Origin: an uncultured Opitutales bacterium
Lineage (GTDB): Bacteria; Verrucomicrobiota; Verrucomicrobiia; Opitutales; Intestinicryptomonadaceae
Assembly: GCA_934613645.1 (NCBI GenBank)
Contig: CAKTTC010000010.1
Coordinates: 15,351 to 79,350, forward strand
Reading direction: 5' to 3'
DNA: 64,000 nucleotides
In this document: one piece after another, positions 27,190-35,928 of the stretch
How positions within the stretch are numbered: position 1 is the stretch's first letter
Layout of the letters: each line of letters begins with the position of its first letter
The notes under the pieces: model-generated
What the model was told of the DNA's origin: nothing
The model's database searches: none
What the model saw: the letters and a program-made list of their open reading frames with translations, nothing else
Translations under genes and position numbers: made by a program

Positions 27190-29643
27190 CTACGCTACTC
27201 TGAGTTTGCGTTTTTTGGAGAGTTCGGCGCAGAGGGCGTCGAAGACCTTGTTGACTTCTTCCGTCTGCAAAGTCTTGTCGGCGGCGCGGAACGACAGCGA
27301 GAACGCGAGGCTCTTGCAGCCCTCTTCAACGCCCTTGCCCGCGTAGGAGTCGAACATTTCGAGGTTTTCAAGCTCGAAACCGCAGCCCTTTGTTTTCTGC
27401 TTTGCGATTTTCGTTATTTCGTTGGCGATGTCGAAGGCCTTTTCGTCGGCTTTTACAATTACCGCCAAGTCGCGCGTTGCGGGCGGGAAAGTGCTGAAGC
27501 TTTTGAATTTTTCCGCGCCTTTTTTGCGCGCGGCAACTTCGGGCTTGAACGTGATTTCACCCGCGTAGAGGATTTTGTCAATGCCCTCTTCGCGCAAGAC
27601 GCCAACGTTGATTGCGCCGAATTTCACGCAGAAGCCCTCGCGCTTTTCCGAGCCGCACGCGGCCGCAAAACCCTTCTGCCAAAGCGGCTCTTCAAGCGGG
27701 GCGAAGTTCAGGTGCGACGCGTCTACGCCGAGTATTGCAAGGAGGTCGAACGCCAGTTTTTTGGCGTAGAAGAAGTCGGGCTGTTCGCGCTTTTTCCACG
27801 CGCGCTTTTGGGAGTCGTCGGCGACGACGAACGCGACGGAGGCAAGCTCCAGAATTTCGCCGTTGTTGTCGGCCTTGAAGATTTTGCCCGTTTCGAAGAA
27901 GCCCTTGAATTCGTTGACCGAGGAAACGTTCAGGCGCACGTTGTCCAAAAGCCCGTCGAGCAGCGATGCGCGGAGGCTGTCCTGATCGCTCGTGAGGGGG
28001 TTTGCCATTTTGAGGAACTGCGCGTTTGCGTGGCGTTTTGTCTGCTTGCGGCTGTCTTTGAGCGTGTAGTTTTGGCTTTCGTTCAGCCCGTTCGCCGCGA
28101 GGAAATCGGTTGCGCGCACGCCGAATTTGAAGAGGGGGTCGTCGTCTCTGAACGACGCCACGCACGCCATCGGAGTTTCGGGGATATTGTCCGAACCCCA
28201 GATTCTGACGAACTCCTCCACGAGGTCAATCGGGCGGTCAACTTCGCTTCTGAAAGACGGCACGAGCACGTCCATATTGCCTTCGCCCTTGTCGGACACC
28301 GCAAAGCCGAGGCGTTCGAACGCGTCTTTGGCGTCGGCAAAAGTGATGTCGAAGCCGATTTGATTTATTATGTAGCCGAGCGAAATTTCAATATGTCTGT
28401 CGTCGCGCGGTTTTGCGCCCGCAAGGCACGCAACGGGTTCGATTTCCCCGCCCGCAAGTTCCGCAATCAAGTCTGCCGCCCTGCGCGCCGCCTCGAGCGT
28501 GCCGTTGGGGTCGACATCTCTTGCAAAGCGGTAGGAGGAGTCGGTATGAATTGCGTATTTGCGCGACGTTGCGCGGACGTTGCCGGGGTTGAAGTATGCC
28601 GCTTCAATGACGACGTTCTTTGTGGAATCCGTCACTTCCGAGTCAAGCCCGCCCATAATGCCCGCTATTGCCGTTGCGCCTTCGGCGTCGCAAATGAGGG
28701 TTGCTTCGGGCGTGAGTGTGTAGGTTTTGCCGTCGAGCGTCTGCATTTTTTCGCCGTCTTGCGCTTGGCGGACGACGATTTTTCTGCCGCGTATTTTGTC
28801 GGCGTCGAAGCTGTGCAGGGGCTGTCCGTATTCCATGAGAATGTAGTTTGTTACGTCCACCACATTGTTTATGGAGCGCAGCCCGACCGATTCCAAGTCG
28901 CGCACAAGCCATTCGGGGCTTTTGCCGATTTTGACGTTCTTTATCGAGACCGCGTTATACATCGGGCAGTTTTTCGTTTGCAATTCGACGGAATCGAGCA
29001 GGCCGCCCTCGGGCTTTTCGGCGTATTTGGGCGCGTATTTAAGCTCGGGCTTTTTGAGCTTTTTGCCGAAACGTGCGGCGAGTTCGCGCGCAATGCCGAT
29101 ATGGCTGAGACAGTCGCCGCGGTTGGCGGTAAGCTCTATTTCGAACACGGTGTCGGAGTCGGTAAACACGTCGTTTATCGGCATTCCGACTTTCGCGTCG
29201 GGGTTGTTCGTCAAAATCATCAGGCCGCTGTGGTCTTGCCCAAGCCCCAGTTCGCGCGCCGAGCACATCATGCCGTTGCTTTGCACGCCCCTTAATTGCG
29301 ACACTTTTATTTCGAAAACTCCGCCTTCGGGAGTTGGCAGTTTTGCGCCCTCGAGAGCCACGGGAACGCGGTCGCCCACAACGTAGTTTTTCGCGCCGCA
29401 GACAATCTGAATGGGTTCTTTGTTTTCGTCGATTTTCACCATGCAAACGCCCAGTTTGTCGGCGTTCGGGTGCGGGTCGCGGCTGAGTATTTGCCCCACG
29501 ACAACGTGTTCGAGCTTCTTAAGTCCCAGCGTTTCCACACTTTCGACTTCAAGCCCGAGCATCGGCAGGGCGTCGGCAATTTGCGCCGCGCTCAAGTCCG
29601 ACAAATCGACGTATTTGTTCAACCACTTTAAACTTGCTTTCAT
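27190..29643 (-). CDS. pheT: Phenylalanyl-tRNA synthetase beta subunit
   Basis: Partner of PheS in charging tRNA-Phe. The 817-aa protein has the usual order: N-terminal B1 and tRNA-binding (EMAP-like) domain (VVVGQILSRDPHPNADKLGVC near residue 45), B3/B4 editing domain, B5 domain near 400-480, catalytic-like core, and a C-terminal ferredoxin-fold anticodon domain (FPPATRDLAVIV near 700). It follows pheS by 21 bp and is followed at once by tatC. Confidence 0.97.
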   Translation of the reverse strand: MKASLKWLNKYVDLSDLSAAQIADALPMLGLEVESVETLGLKKLEHVVVGQILSRDPHPNADKLGVCMVKIDENKEPIQIVCGAKNYVVGDRVPVALEGAKLPTPEGGVFEIKVSQLRGVQSNGMMCSARELGLGQDHSGLMILTNNPDAKVGMPINDVFTDSDTVFEIELTANRGDCLSHIGIARELAARFGKKLKKPELKYAPKYAEKPEGGLLDSVELQTKNCPMYNAVSIKNVKIGKSPEWLVRDLESVGLRSINNVVDVTNYILMEYGQPLHSFDADKIRGRKIVVRQAQDGEKMQTLDGKTYTLTPEATLICDAEGATAIAGIMGGLDSEVTDSTKNVVIEAAYFNPGNVRATSRKYAIHTDSSYRFARDVDPNGTLEAARRAADLIAELAGGEIEPVACLAGAKPRDDRHIEISLGYIINQIGFDITFADAKDAFERLGFAVSDKGEGNMDVLVPSFRSEVDRPIDLVEEFVRIWGSDNIPETPMACVASFRDDDPLFKFGVRATDFLAANGLNESQNYTLKDSRKQTKRHANAQFLKMANPLTSDQDSLRASLLDGLLDNVRLNVSSVNEFKGFFETGKIFKADNNGEILELASVAFVVADDSQKRAWKKREQPDFFYAKKLAFDLLAILGVDASHLNFAPLEEPLWQKGFAAACGSEKREGFCVKFGAINVGVLREEGIDKILYAGEITFKPEVAARKKGAEKFKSFSTFPPATRDLAVIVKADEKAFDIANEITKIAKQKTKGCGFELENLEMFDSYAGKGVEEGCKSLAFSLSFRAADKTLQTEEVNKVFDALCAELSKKRKLRVA

Positions 29644-29664
29644 TTTACAAAAGTCTCCCTGTTT

Positions 29665-30705
29665 TTATTTGAATTGGCGCAAAAAGCGGACATCGTTTGC
29701 GTAGAAATGGCGGATATCGTCTATTGAGTGGACAAGCATTGCCACTCTTTCCACGCCCAGACCGAACGCGTAGCCGCTGTATTCGTCGGGGTTTAATCCG
29801 ACGTTTTCGAGCACTTTGGGGTCTACCATTCCGCAGCCCATTATTTCAATCCATTTGTTGCTGAGTTTGCCCAAGTCGGCACTCATAAAATCGACTTCAA
29901 AGCTCGGTTCGGTGAAGGGGAAGAAGCTCGGGCGCAGGCGCGTTTTTGCCGAAGAGCCGAACAACGCCTTGAACATGTAGTCGAGTGTCGATTTCAGGTC
30001 GGTAAGTCGCACGTTTTTGTCGATGTAAAGCCCTTCTATTTGGTGGAAGTTTGCCGAGTGCGTTGCGTCTACGGTGTCGCGGCGGAATGCGCGGCCGGGG
30101 GCTACTATTCTTATGGGCGCGCCCTCCTTGAGCATTGCCCTAATCTGCACCGAAGACGTGTGGCTGCGCAGAAGGTAGAGCTCGTCGGCGTGTTTTGCAA
30201 CGTTGCCGACTTTTGTTTCGCGCGGCATAAAGAGCGTGTCTTGGGCGTCGCGCGCGGGGTGGTCGGCGGGCGTGTTGAGGGCGTCGAAGCAGAACCATTC
30301 CGTTTCGAGGTCGGTTGCCTCCGCCACTGTAAAGCCGACTTTTTTGAAGATTTCGCAAATTTTGCGGACTGTGAGCGTGAGCGGGTGGACTGTCCCTTTG
30401 GGCGCGTCGATGTTCGGCAGGGAAACATCTGGCATTTCGCCGAGTGCCTCCGCCATTTGCTCGTTTTCTATTCTCGAATACGCTTCGGTGATGAGCGGTT
30501 CAATCTGGACTTTCGCCATATTTATCATCTTTCCCGCGGCGGGGCGTTCCGCTTTGTCGAGCGTGGGGATAATTTTCATCAACGCCGTAAGTTCGCCGTT
30601 CGGGCCCGTAATGTCCGCGCTAATCGACGCAACTTCGTTTTTCGTTTTCGCCTTCGGCAGAAGGTCTTTCGCCTTGGCCAAAATATCGTTTATTTTCTTT
30701 TCCAT
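29665..30705 (-). CDS. pheS: Phenylalanyl-tRNA synthetase alpha subunit
   Basis: Catalytic subunit of class II PheRS, 346 aa. The N-terminal coiled-coil arm (residues 1-85) is followed by the class II core with motif 2 FRRDTVDATHSANFHQIEG near residue 205 and the motif 3 region GYAFGLGVERVAML near 315. It opens the pheS-pheT-tatC-transporter-priA run. It lies downstream of rpmI-rplT, as in many bacteria, but a terminator after rplT and a promoter-like sequence at 30763-30791 suggest separate transcription. Confidence 0.97.
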   Translation of the reverse strand: MEKKINDILAKAKDLLPKAKTKNEVASISADITGPNGELTALMKIIPTLDKAERPAAGKMINMAKVQIEPLITEAYSRIENEQMAEALGEMPDVSLPNIDAPKGTVHPLTLTVRKICEIFKKVGFTVAEATDLETEWFCFDALNTPADHPARDAQDTLFMPRETKVGNVAKHADELYLLRSHTSSVQIRAMLKEGAPIRIVAPGRAFRRDTVDATHSANFHQIEGLYIDKNVRLTDLKSTLDYMFKALFGSSAKTRLRPSFFPFTEPSFEVDFMSADLGKLSNKWIEIMGCGMVDPKVLENVGLNPDEYSGYAFGLGVERVAMLVHSIDDIRHFYANDVRFLRQFK

Positions 30706-30762
30706 AAAAACCGTTTTTTTACTCCGCGGGGGAGGTTCATTTTCTTTCCAAATAAAGACGCC

Positions 30763-30791
30763 ATTTAACTTTCTTTGCCCGATTAAAGCAA
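30763..30791 (-). promoter_or_regulatory. Possible sigma-70 promoter of pheS
   Basis: On the minus strand TTGCTT and TTAAAT are separated by 17 bp, about 55 bp before the pheS start. Both boxes match consensus only partly (4 of 6). Confidence 0.4.
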
Positions 30792-30806
30792 GCTTTTTTA
30801 TGTTTT

Positions 30807-30847
30807 ACAAAGCGGCGGCGGTTGAACGTTGTTCGGTGCGGCTTTGT
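30807..30847 (-). repeat. Degenerate palindromic cassette upstream of pheS
   Basis: ACAAAGC ... GCTTTGT outer arms enclose GCGGCGG, a decayed TTGAAC-GTTGTTC core and GTGCGG. It resembles the type 1 cassettes of the 17-18 kb and 35 kb gaps. The rest of the gap between pheS and rplT (30848-30964) shows no further gene. Confidence 0.5.
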
Positions 30848-30964
30848 GTGGCTTTCCAAGCAAAATCGGCTTGCCTGATTTGCGCAGACATTCGTTGCGC
30901 AAAAAATGCCGTTAATGCCGTTTTGGAAAAGCAAAAAATCGGGGACGCGCAAAAAAACAAAAAA

Positions 30965-30983
30965 GGCGCGGATTAACCGCGCC
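30965..30983 (-). terminator. Terminator after rplT
   Basis: A perfect 7-bp GC stem GGCGCGG / CCGCGCC with loop ATTAA. A-rich sequence on the left (30951-30964) provides a U-tract on the minus strand. Confidence 0.85.
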
Positions 30984-31008
30984 CAAAATGTTTAAGTGGC
31001 AAAACCGA

Positions 31009-31365
31009 CTATTTCTTGAGGTCGGCAACCTTCTTGACGAGAACGTTGAATGCGGCTTCGTCATTGATTGCCAATTCGGAAAGCTGCTTTCTGTCCATTT
31101 CAATGTTCAACGCCTTCAAGCCCGCCATAAATACGCTGTATTTAAGACCCGCGGCTCTGCAGGCTGCGTTGATGCGGACAATCCAGAGCTTTCTGAAGTC
31201 GCGACTGCGAACTTTTCTGTCTCTGTATGAGTATTTACCCGCGTGTTGAACTGCGTCTTTTGCGTAGCGGAACAGGCGCGACTTGTTGCCGAAATAGCCT
31301 CTCGCCGCCTTCAATGTGCGCAATCTACGTTTGCGCGACGCTACTGAACTTGTAACTCTTGGCAT
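31009..31365 (-). CDS. rplT: 50S ribosomal protein L20
   Basis: Binds 23S rRNA early in large-subunit assembly. The 118-aa protein has the standard start MPRVTSSVASRKRRLRTLKAARGYFG, with its basic N-terminal arm, and the conserved C-terminal AFNVLVKKV region. It lies 85 bp downstream of rpmI. In many bacteria L20 represses this operon through its own leader; no infC lies upstream here, so the classical infC-rpmI leader is missing. Confidence 0.97.
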   Translation of the reverse strand: MPRVTSSVASRKRRLRTLKAARGYFGNKSRLFRYAKDAVQHAGKYSYRDRKVRSRDFRKLWIVRINAACRAAGLKYSVFMAGLKALNIEMDRKQLSELAINDEAAFNVLVKKVADLKK

Positions 31366-31450
31366 GTTTTAATTCTCCTGAATTATTGTTAAAGCCATGG
31401 GGGTCGCCTTCACCCTTTCGGCTGGTTTTTTGTTTTCTTCAATCTTACTA

Positions 31451-31642
31451 TTACGCGAAGGGAACGGCCTTCTTTACGACTGCCGCTATTCCGGGGGTAA
31501 CGAGCTTATCGTGGCCCATCGAACGTTTCTGCTTGATGGACTTTGCACTGAGCAAGTGGCGTTTGCCAGGGCTTCTGCGCATAACCTTTCCGGACGCTGT
31601 AATTTTGAAGCGTTTTACTATTGATTTCTTAGTCTTTTGCAT
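31451..31642 (-). CDS. rpmI: 50S ribosomal protein L35
   Basis: A 63-aa very basic large-subunit protein. The start MQKTKKSIVKRFKITASGKV and the SPGKRHLLSAKSIKQKRSM segment are typical L35. It is first in a two-gene transcript with rplT and has a promoter candidate at 31667-31695. Confidence 0.95.
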   Translation of the reverse strand: MQKTKKSIVKRFKITASGKVMRRSPGKRHLLSAKSIKQKRSMGHDKLVTPGIAAVVKKAVPFA

Positions 31643-31666
31643 ATTTTGATTAAGAATAAAGCACAG

Positions 31667-31695
31667 AATACAAAACCTTTTTCGCGATTTGTCGA
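31667..31695 (-). promoter_or_regulatory. Probable sigma-70 promoter of rpmI-rplT
   Basis: On the minus strand TCGACA (5 of 6 to TTGACA) and TGTATT (4 of 6 to TATAAT) are exactly 17 bp apart, about 25 bp before the rpmI start. Confidence 0.5.
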
Positions 31696-31938
31696 GAACT
31701 TTTTTCCAAATTTTTCATTTCCCGAAGCGTTTTTTTACGCGGGCTTTCGTGCGCGCGTGCGGGTGAGGGGTATTAGGGTATTGGGCTTTCGCGCGCGTGT
31801 ATATTAAACTTTCGCGCACGGGCGGGGCAGCGCGGGCGAAAACCCGCCGAAGCCGATATTGTCTTGTTCCCCCGATAGGCAAAGGCGCGCCGAACGCCGC
31901 AAAGCCCCCCCCCGTTTCGGGAAACATAAAAGTTCTTT

Positions 31939-32037
31939 TATAATGTGAAAGAGCGAAAAAGGGAGAGCCCCGCTTTTGGGGGCGGAGCTCTCTATATTTA
32001 TGGGATTATGAGAAAACCTTATTTTACTAAGGTTTTT
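31939..32037 (+). ncRNA. Candidate small RNA with -10 box and intrinsic terminator
   Basis: In a 497-bp gap without coding sequence. A perfect TATAAT lies at 31939-31944 with only a weak -35 (TTTCGG, 18 bp upstream). A long stem follows (GGGAGAGCCCCGC with GGCGGAGCTCTC, about 31961-31992). The end is an intrinsic terminator, AAAACCTTA - TTTTAC - TAAGGTTTT plus T (32013-32037). The predicted transcript is about 85 nt. It could instead be a leader of the gene at 32140 ended by attenuation. I cannot assign a known RNA family. Confidence 0.4.
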
Positions 32038-32139
32038 GCATTCCAAGTGAACGCGCGCGGGTTGTCAACATAAATCGGCATAAATACGCGCTTCCAAAAA
32101 AGTGTTGAAGAGGTCGGGAATATTTGCTCATATGGAGGC

Positions 32140-33393
32140 ATGAAAAATGGTATTTTTGCGGCGGCGTTCGCAGGGGCGTCGCTACTGGTTGCTTCGTGCG
32201 GGGTAGTCAAGGAAAGCTCGTTCGTTTCCGACGGGGCGAAGTTGTGGTCGATGGGGCAGGAGTTGTCGCTGTTCTCGAAATATTCGGTCGATGCCCAAGT
32301 CCTCGACAACGGCGAAAGTATGCTTGTGTTTTCGCCCGAACTTCAGGGCAGGGTGCTGACTTCCTGCTACGGCGGCGTGAACGAGCCGAGCCTCGGCTGG
32401 TTTAACCGCGAGGCAGTCGCGCTGCGCAAGGGGGACTTTTCGAAAATCGAAATCGGCGGCGAAGACGTTTTTTCGGTCGGGCCCGAGGGCGGCAATACGT
32501 CGGTGTTCTTCGAGCGCGGCGTGTTGTGGACTGAAGACAACAAAAAAACGCCCGCCATTGCGTCTCTCGACAAGTGGAACGTTGTTTCGCGCTCCAAAAC
32601 GCGCGTGAGAATGTCGCGTTCGGGCGAAATATCGAACGTGCTGGGCGCGAAATTTTCGGTGGAGGCCGAACGCGAAATATCGCTGCTTTCGCGCGACGAC
32701 GTTTCGAAAATACTCGGCATAGAGCTTCCGCAAAACATAAAAGTTGCCGCGTTCCAGAGCATGAACAAAATCACGAACAAGGGCGCGGAAAACTGGTCGG
32801 AGAAATACGGAATGCTCAACATAGGCGTGGGCAGCTTCTTCAACGCCAACAAAACGGTAAACGTCTTCGTGCCCTACCGCGCGGGCGACGCCTCCAAACT
32901 CGGCGACGTTGTGCGCGAAAATTCGTTCGACTCCTTTTCGGGCACTGCCTCCGTTTCAAGCCGCGTTGTTGTCAACGACGAATTCATACGCTTTAAGTGC
33001 GACGGCAGGTATATGTCGGGCATAGGTGTCAGCCCGCGCCGCAGCGAGGGCATAGTTGTAAGCTTCGACGCCGAGAACGAAATTTTGACGCTCGTAATGT
33101 ATATCAAACCCTCGGGCAACAGGGCGTATTTCCCCGCCTCGTGGCGCGACTCTCAGGCGGGTTTCGACGGCGACGCAATCGGCGTTTTCAACAACGGCCC
33201 GATTGCCAAAAACGCCTTCCAGCCCGCGCTTTTCTACAAAATTTCCACGACATCGCCAGCCCTCAATTTGGAGTCTGGCAAAAGCCAGTTCCACCTGCAG
33301 CGCGTTTTCCACTTCCACGGCTCCGAATACGATTTGGACACCGTTTCATACAAACTTACGGGAATTTCCGTAAAACAAATGAGGATAAAATAA
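32140..33393 (+). CDS. Lipoprotein of unknown function (DUF6786-like)
   Basis: A 417-aa lipoprotein: the signal MKNGIFAAAFAGASLLVASC ends in a lipobox (VASC). The mature part is beta-rich, with SPELQGRVLTSCYGG near residue 65 and VGPEGGNTSVFFERG near 110. This recalls a DUF6786-type superfamily of sugar-mutarotase-like sandwiches seen in Bacteroidota and Verrucomicrobiota; the assignment is from memory of the motif. GGAGG lies only 1 base before the ATG, an unusually tight spacing. The M42 peptidase gene starts 1 bp after the stop. Confidence 0.6.
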   Translation: MKNGIFAAAFAGASLLVASCGVVKESSFVSDGAKLWSMGQELSLFSKYSVDAQVLDNGESMLVFSPELQGRVLTSCYGGVNEPSLGWFNREAVALRKGDFSKIEIGGEDVFSVGPEGGNTSVFFERGVLWTEDNKKTPAIASLDKWNVVSRSKTRVRMSRSGEISNVLGAKFSVEAEREISLLSRDDVSKILGIELPQNIKVAAFQSMNKITNKGAENWSEKYGMLNIGVGSFFNANKTVNVFVPYRAGDASKLGDVVRENSFDSFSGTASVSSRVVVNDEFIRFKCDGRYMSGIGVSPRRSEGIVVSFDAENEILTLVMYIKPSGNRAYFPASWRDSQAGFDGDAIGVFNNGPIAKNAFQPALFYKISTTSPALNLESGKSQFHLQRVFHFHGSEYDLDTVSYKLTGISVKQMRIK

Positions 33394-33394
33394 T

Positions 33395-34444
33395 ATGGAC
33401 AAATTTTTGAGCGAACTTCTCCAAACACGCTCGCCCACGGGCACTGAGACCGAGGCGGCAAACGTCATAAGAAAATACGTCGCAAACGCGGCGGACTCCT
33501 TTGAAAAGGACGTTCTCGGCAACCGCATTGCCACTTTGGGCAACGGCAAAAAAACGCTTATGCTTGCCGGACACATCGACGAGATTGGGCTTCAGGTTTC
33601 GTATATCGACGCCGACGGATTCGTGTTCTTCCAGCAGCTCGGCGGGCACGACAACGTTATGATTTCGGGGCGCGCCGTGTGCATTTTAACGTCGGGCGGG
33701 GTAGTCCGCGGCGTTACGGGCAAGCGGGCAATCCACCTGATGGACGCCAAGGAGCGCAAGGAAGTTCCCGAAACGCACCAAATCTGGATTGACATCGGGG
33801 CGAAATCGCGCGAACAGGCTCAGGAAATGGTTTCCGTGGGCGACCCGATTGTCTACGAAACGTCGGTCGTGGAAATGGCGAACAACCGCTGCGCCTCGCG
33901 CGCCTTCGACGACAAAGCGGGCGCGTATTGCATTTTCGAGACACTCCGCCGACTCGCCAAAACGAAGGCAAAGCTCGCCTACAAGCTCGCGAGCGTCGGC
34001 ACAACGCAGGAGGAAATAGGCACGCGCGGCGCGTGGACTTCCGCCTACGCCGTCAACGCCGACGTCGCCATTGCAGTAGACGTAACCCACGCCACCGACT
34101 TCCCCACTTGCGACTGCCGCAAATTCGGCGACGTCAAGCTCGGCGGGGGCGTCGTGATTGCGCGCGGGCCCAACCTCAACCCCGTGGTTGTGGAGCGTCT
34201 TGTAAAGCTTGCAAAGGCGAACAAAATTCCCTACCAGCTCGAGGCCGAACCGCGCCCCACGGGCACCGATGCCCGCGTAATTCAGACGGCGCGCGGCGGC
34301 GTGGCTACGGGGCTTTTGAGCATTCCGCTCAGGTATATGCACACTCCGTGCGAAGTGGCCAATTTGGACGACATCGAAGCGTGCGTTGCGCTGCTTACGG
34401 CTTTCGCAAAATCACTCAAAAATTCCGATGACTGGACTTTCTAA
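33395..34444 (+). CDS. M42-family metallo-aminopeptidase
   Basis: Cytoplasmic di-metal peptidase of the TET/FrvX/glutamyl-aminopeptidase group that trims small peptides. The 349-aa protein shows the metal and catalytic blocks AGHIDEIGLQV near residue 55, AFDDKAGAY near 170, TTQEEIGTRGA near 205 and VDVTHATD near 228, plus the C-terminal PLRYMHTPCEVA. Length is normal. It lies between a lipoprotein gene (1-bp gap) and hemD (1-bp gap); the shared operon is clear but the functional link is not. Confidence 0.92.
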   Translation: MDKFLSELLQTRSPTGTETEAANVIRKYVANAADSFEKDVLGNRIATLGNGKKTLMLAGHIDEIGLQVSYIDADGFVFFQQLGGHDNVMISGRAVCILTSGGVVRGVTGKRAIHLMDAKERKEVPETHQIWIDIGAKSREQAQEMVSVGDPIVYETSVVEMANNRCASRAFDDKAGAYCIFETLRRLAKTKAKLAYKLASVGTTQEEIGTRGAWTSAYAVNADVAIAVDVTHATDFPTCDCRKFGDVKLGGGVVIARGPNLNPVVVERLVKLAKANKIPYQLEAEPRPTGTDARVIQTARGGVATGLLSIPLRYMHTPCEVANLDDIEACVALLTAFAKSLKNSDDWTF

Positions 34445-34445
34445 T

Positions 34446-35207
34446 ATGGCAAAACGAAGGGTATTGCTTACGCGCAAAGACAATTCCGCATTGGCTGAAT
34501 TGCTGAAATCGGGCGGTGTGGAGGTTGTCGAGATGCCCCTTATCGACTGCGCCTACACTGTCAACGCCGACGACGCATCCGACGTGTTCGACGAACTCGG
34601 CGGATACGACTGGATAACGTTTTCAAGCCCCAATTCCGTCCGCGGATTTTTCAAGGCTTTCTTCAACGAATTCGCCGACATTCGCTCGCTCGGCATAGCC
34701 CGCATTGCCTGCGTGGGCGACTCCACCGCGCGCGAGCTTCAAAAGTTTTTCATCAAGGCCGACGTAGTTCCCGAGAAGCAGACCGCCGCCGAAATGGCGA
34801 AGGCAATGGGCGAATTCCAGAGCCTCGAAAACCTGAAAATTCTTTCCGTCCGCGGGAATCTTGCGCTGCCAGAGCTTGTGAAGGCTCTCGAGAAGCACAA
34901 CGCTATTGTCGATACGTTCGAGGTCTACAAGACATCGCACAAAAAGCTCTCCCACACCGACGCCGCCGTCGGCGACTTCAAAAAAGCGGGGGCTGACATA
35001 GTGGTTTTTGCAAGCCCGTCGGCAGTGGAAAGCTTTGTAAAGAACGCCGAAACGCTCGCTCTTGAAGAGGGGGCGGCGCGCCCGAAGGTTGTGGCGATTG
35101 GCCCGACGACGGCTGAGGCGGTGAGGAAGTTTTCGATGAAAGTGGCTGCGGAAGCCGAAGCTCCGACGGCGGAGGCGGTTTTCAATGCCATCTCTTCCCT
35201 CCTATAG
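34446..35207 (+). CDS. hemD: Uroporphyrinogen-III synthase
   Basis: Closes and inverts ring D of hydroxymethylbilane in haem and sirohaem synthesis. The 253-aa protein begins RRVLLTRKDNSALAELL and has YDWITFSSPNSVRGFF near residue 58, the typical HemD block, with the second-domain counterpart DIVVFASPSAVESFV near 180 and VAIGPTTAEAVR near 215. HemD is poorly conserved, so identification rests on these paired motifs. No other haem gene is adjacent. Confidence 0.85.
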   Translation: MAKRRVLLTRKDNSALAELLKSGGVEVVEMPLIDCAYTVNADDASDVFDELGGYDWITFSSPNSVRGFFKAFFNEFADIRSLGIARIACVGDSTARELQKFFIKADVVPEKQTAAEMAKAMGEFQSLENLKILSVRGNLALPELVKALEKHNAIVDTFEVYKTSHKKLSHTDAAVGDFKKAGADIVVFASPSAVESFVKNAETLALEEGAARPKVVAIGPTTAEAVRKFSMKVAAEAEAPTAEAVFNAISSLL

Positions 35208-35364
35208 CGCGTGAAATTGGCTTGATGCTACGTTTCAAAAAAAATTTGCGGTGGCGGCTGTAGTAGACCTACTGCCCCACTGCAAATTTTTTTTGAAGCC
35301 TCGCCTGAAGCTCAATTTGACGCGCTATAGAAAATAGTGAAAACGCGTTCTTAAAGTTTATTGA

Positions 35365-35429
35365 CTTTAATGGATAATCAAAGGCGTATTGAGCAAAGCT
35401 CAATCGCCGCCACTTTAGGAAATGTAAAA
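35365..35429 (-). repeat. Type 1 palindromic cassette, copy 4 (core TTGAGCAAAGCTCAA)
   Basis: Read on the minus strand it has the same flanks as the copies at 18.1-18.6 kb (TTCCTAAAGTGGCGGCG and CGCCTTTGATTATCCATTAA), but the core is ATTGAGCTTTGCTCAAT. The surrounding sequence 35208-35364 has no gene; it contains an imperfect palindrome with AAAAAAAATTTGC arms. Confidence 0.75.
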
Positions 35430-35550
35430 AATGTTTCACTGTTTATTGTTGCTCGGTCACGTAGGCTAACTACGCTCCCATCGCAACAAAAACGTGAAGC
35501 CTTGCCTAAAACTACGTTTGACGCGTTCTTAGGAACACAACTTCAACGAA

Positions 35551-35606
35551 TAATCAAAGCGGAATTGAATGAAATTCAATCCGCGCCACTTTAGGAAACG
35601 TAAAAA
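35551..35606 (-). repeat. Type 1 palindromic cassette, copy 5 (core ATTGAATTTCATTCAAT)
   Basis: On the minus strand: TTTCCTAAAGTGGCGCGG, core, then CCGCTTTGATTATTCG. The inner flank is GCGG/CCGC instead of GGCG/CGCC, so flank and core vary together to stay self-complementary. Confidence 0.7.
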
Positions 35607-35607
35607 A

Positions 35608-35673
35608 CGCCTTTTCTGTTTGTATACGCATTGGCTTCGCCAATGGCTAATTATTCTAAGCACAAACTTTAAT
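35608..35673 (-). repeat. Type 2 palindromic cassette, copy 2 (66 bp)
   Basis: Reverse complement of the 18212-18277 unit with four differences in 66 positions, two of them within or at the palindromic centre. It is again placed next to a type 1 cassette. Confidence 0.8.
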
Positions 35674-35677
35674 GGAT

Positions 35678-35722
35678 AGACAAAGCGGATTGAATTTCAT
35701 TCAATCCGCGCCCCTTTAATTT
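35678..35722 (-). repeat. Type 1 palindromic cassette, copy 6 (partial)
   Basis: Core ATTGAATGAAATTCAAT between GCGG and CCGC arms, with CTTTAAT/ATTAAAG at the ends. It directly joins element C. Confidence 0.65.
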
Positions 35723-35928
35723 CAAAAGCGCGAGGCTCGAGGCAGGACTTGCGTTTGTGAGTGGTGGGATAGTGCTTGAGCACAGACCACCCGAACAAAC
35801 CAAGTGATGCCCGAGAGCGTTTCTTTCGGCGGCTTTTAATAACCAACGGCGATTGAACAAAGTTCAATCGCCGCTATCTTAAAAATATAAAAACCGCCGC
35901 CGAAAGAAACGCGTCATCGCGCTTTTGA
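35723..35928. repeat. Composite palindromic element C
   Basis: Inverted relative to elements A and B. Ends CAAAAGCGCGAGGC (left) and ATCGCGCTTTTG (right). The block TGATGCCCGAGAGCG leads into arms GCGTTTCTTTCGGCGG (35818-35833) and CCGCCGAAAGAAACGC, with a 3-nt offset as in B. Nested inside is CGGCGATTGAACAAAGTTCA with its complement. The right end overlaps the last codons of the aminotransferase gene. Confidence 0.75.

Noticed and set aside
27154..29295. A 713-codon open frame antisense to pheT
   Set aside because: It is the shadow of pheT in high-GC sequence. Its translation is rich in Arg/Val/Phe with no domain, and pheT itself is unmistakable.
31451..32139. infC expected upstream of rpmI
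   Set aside because: No IF3-like frame exists on either strand between 31643 and 32139; rpmI-rplT appears to be transcribed without infC here.
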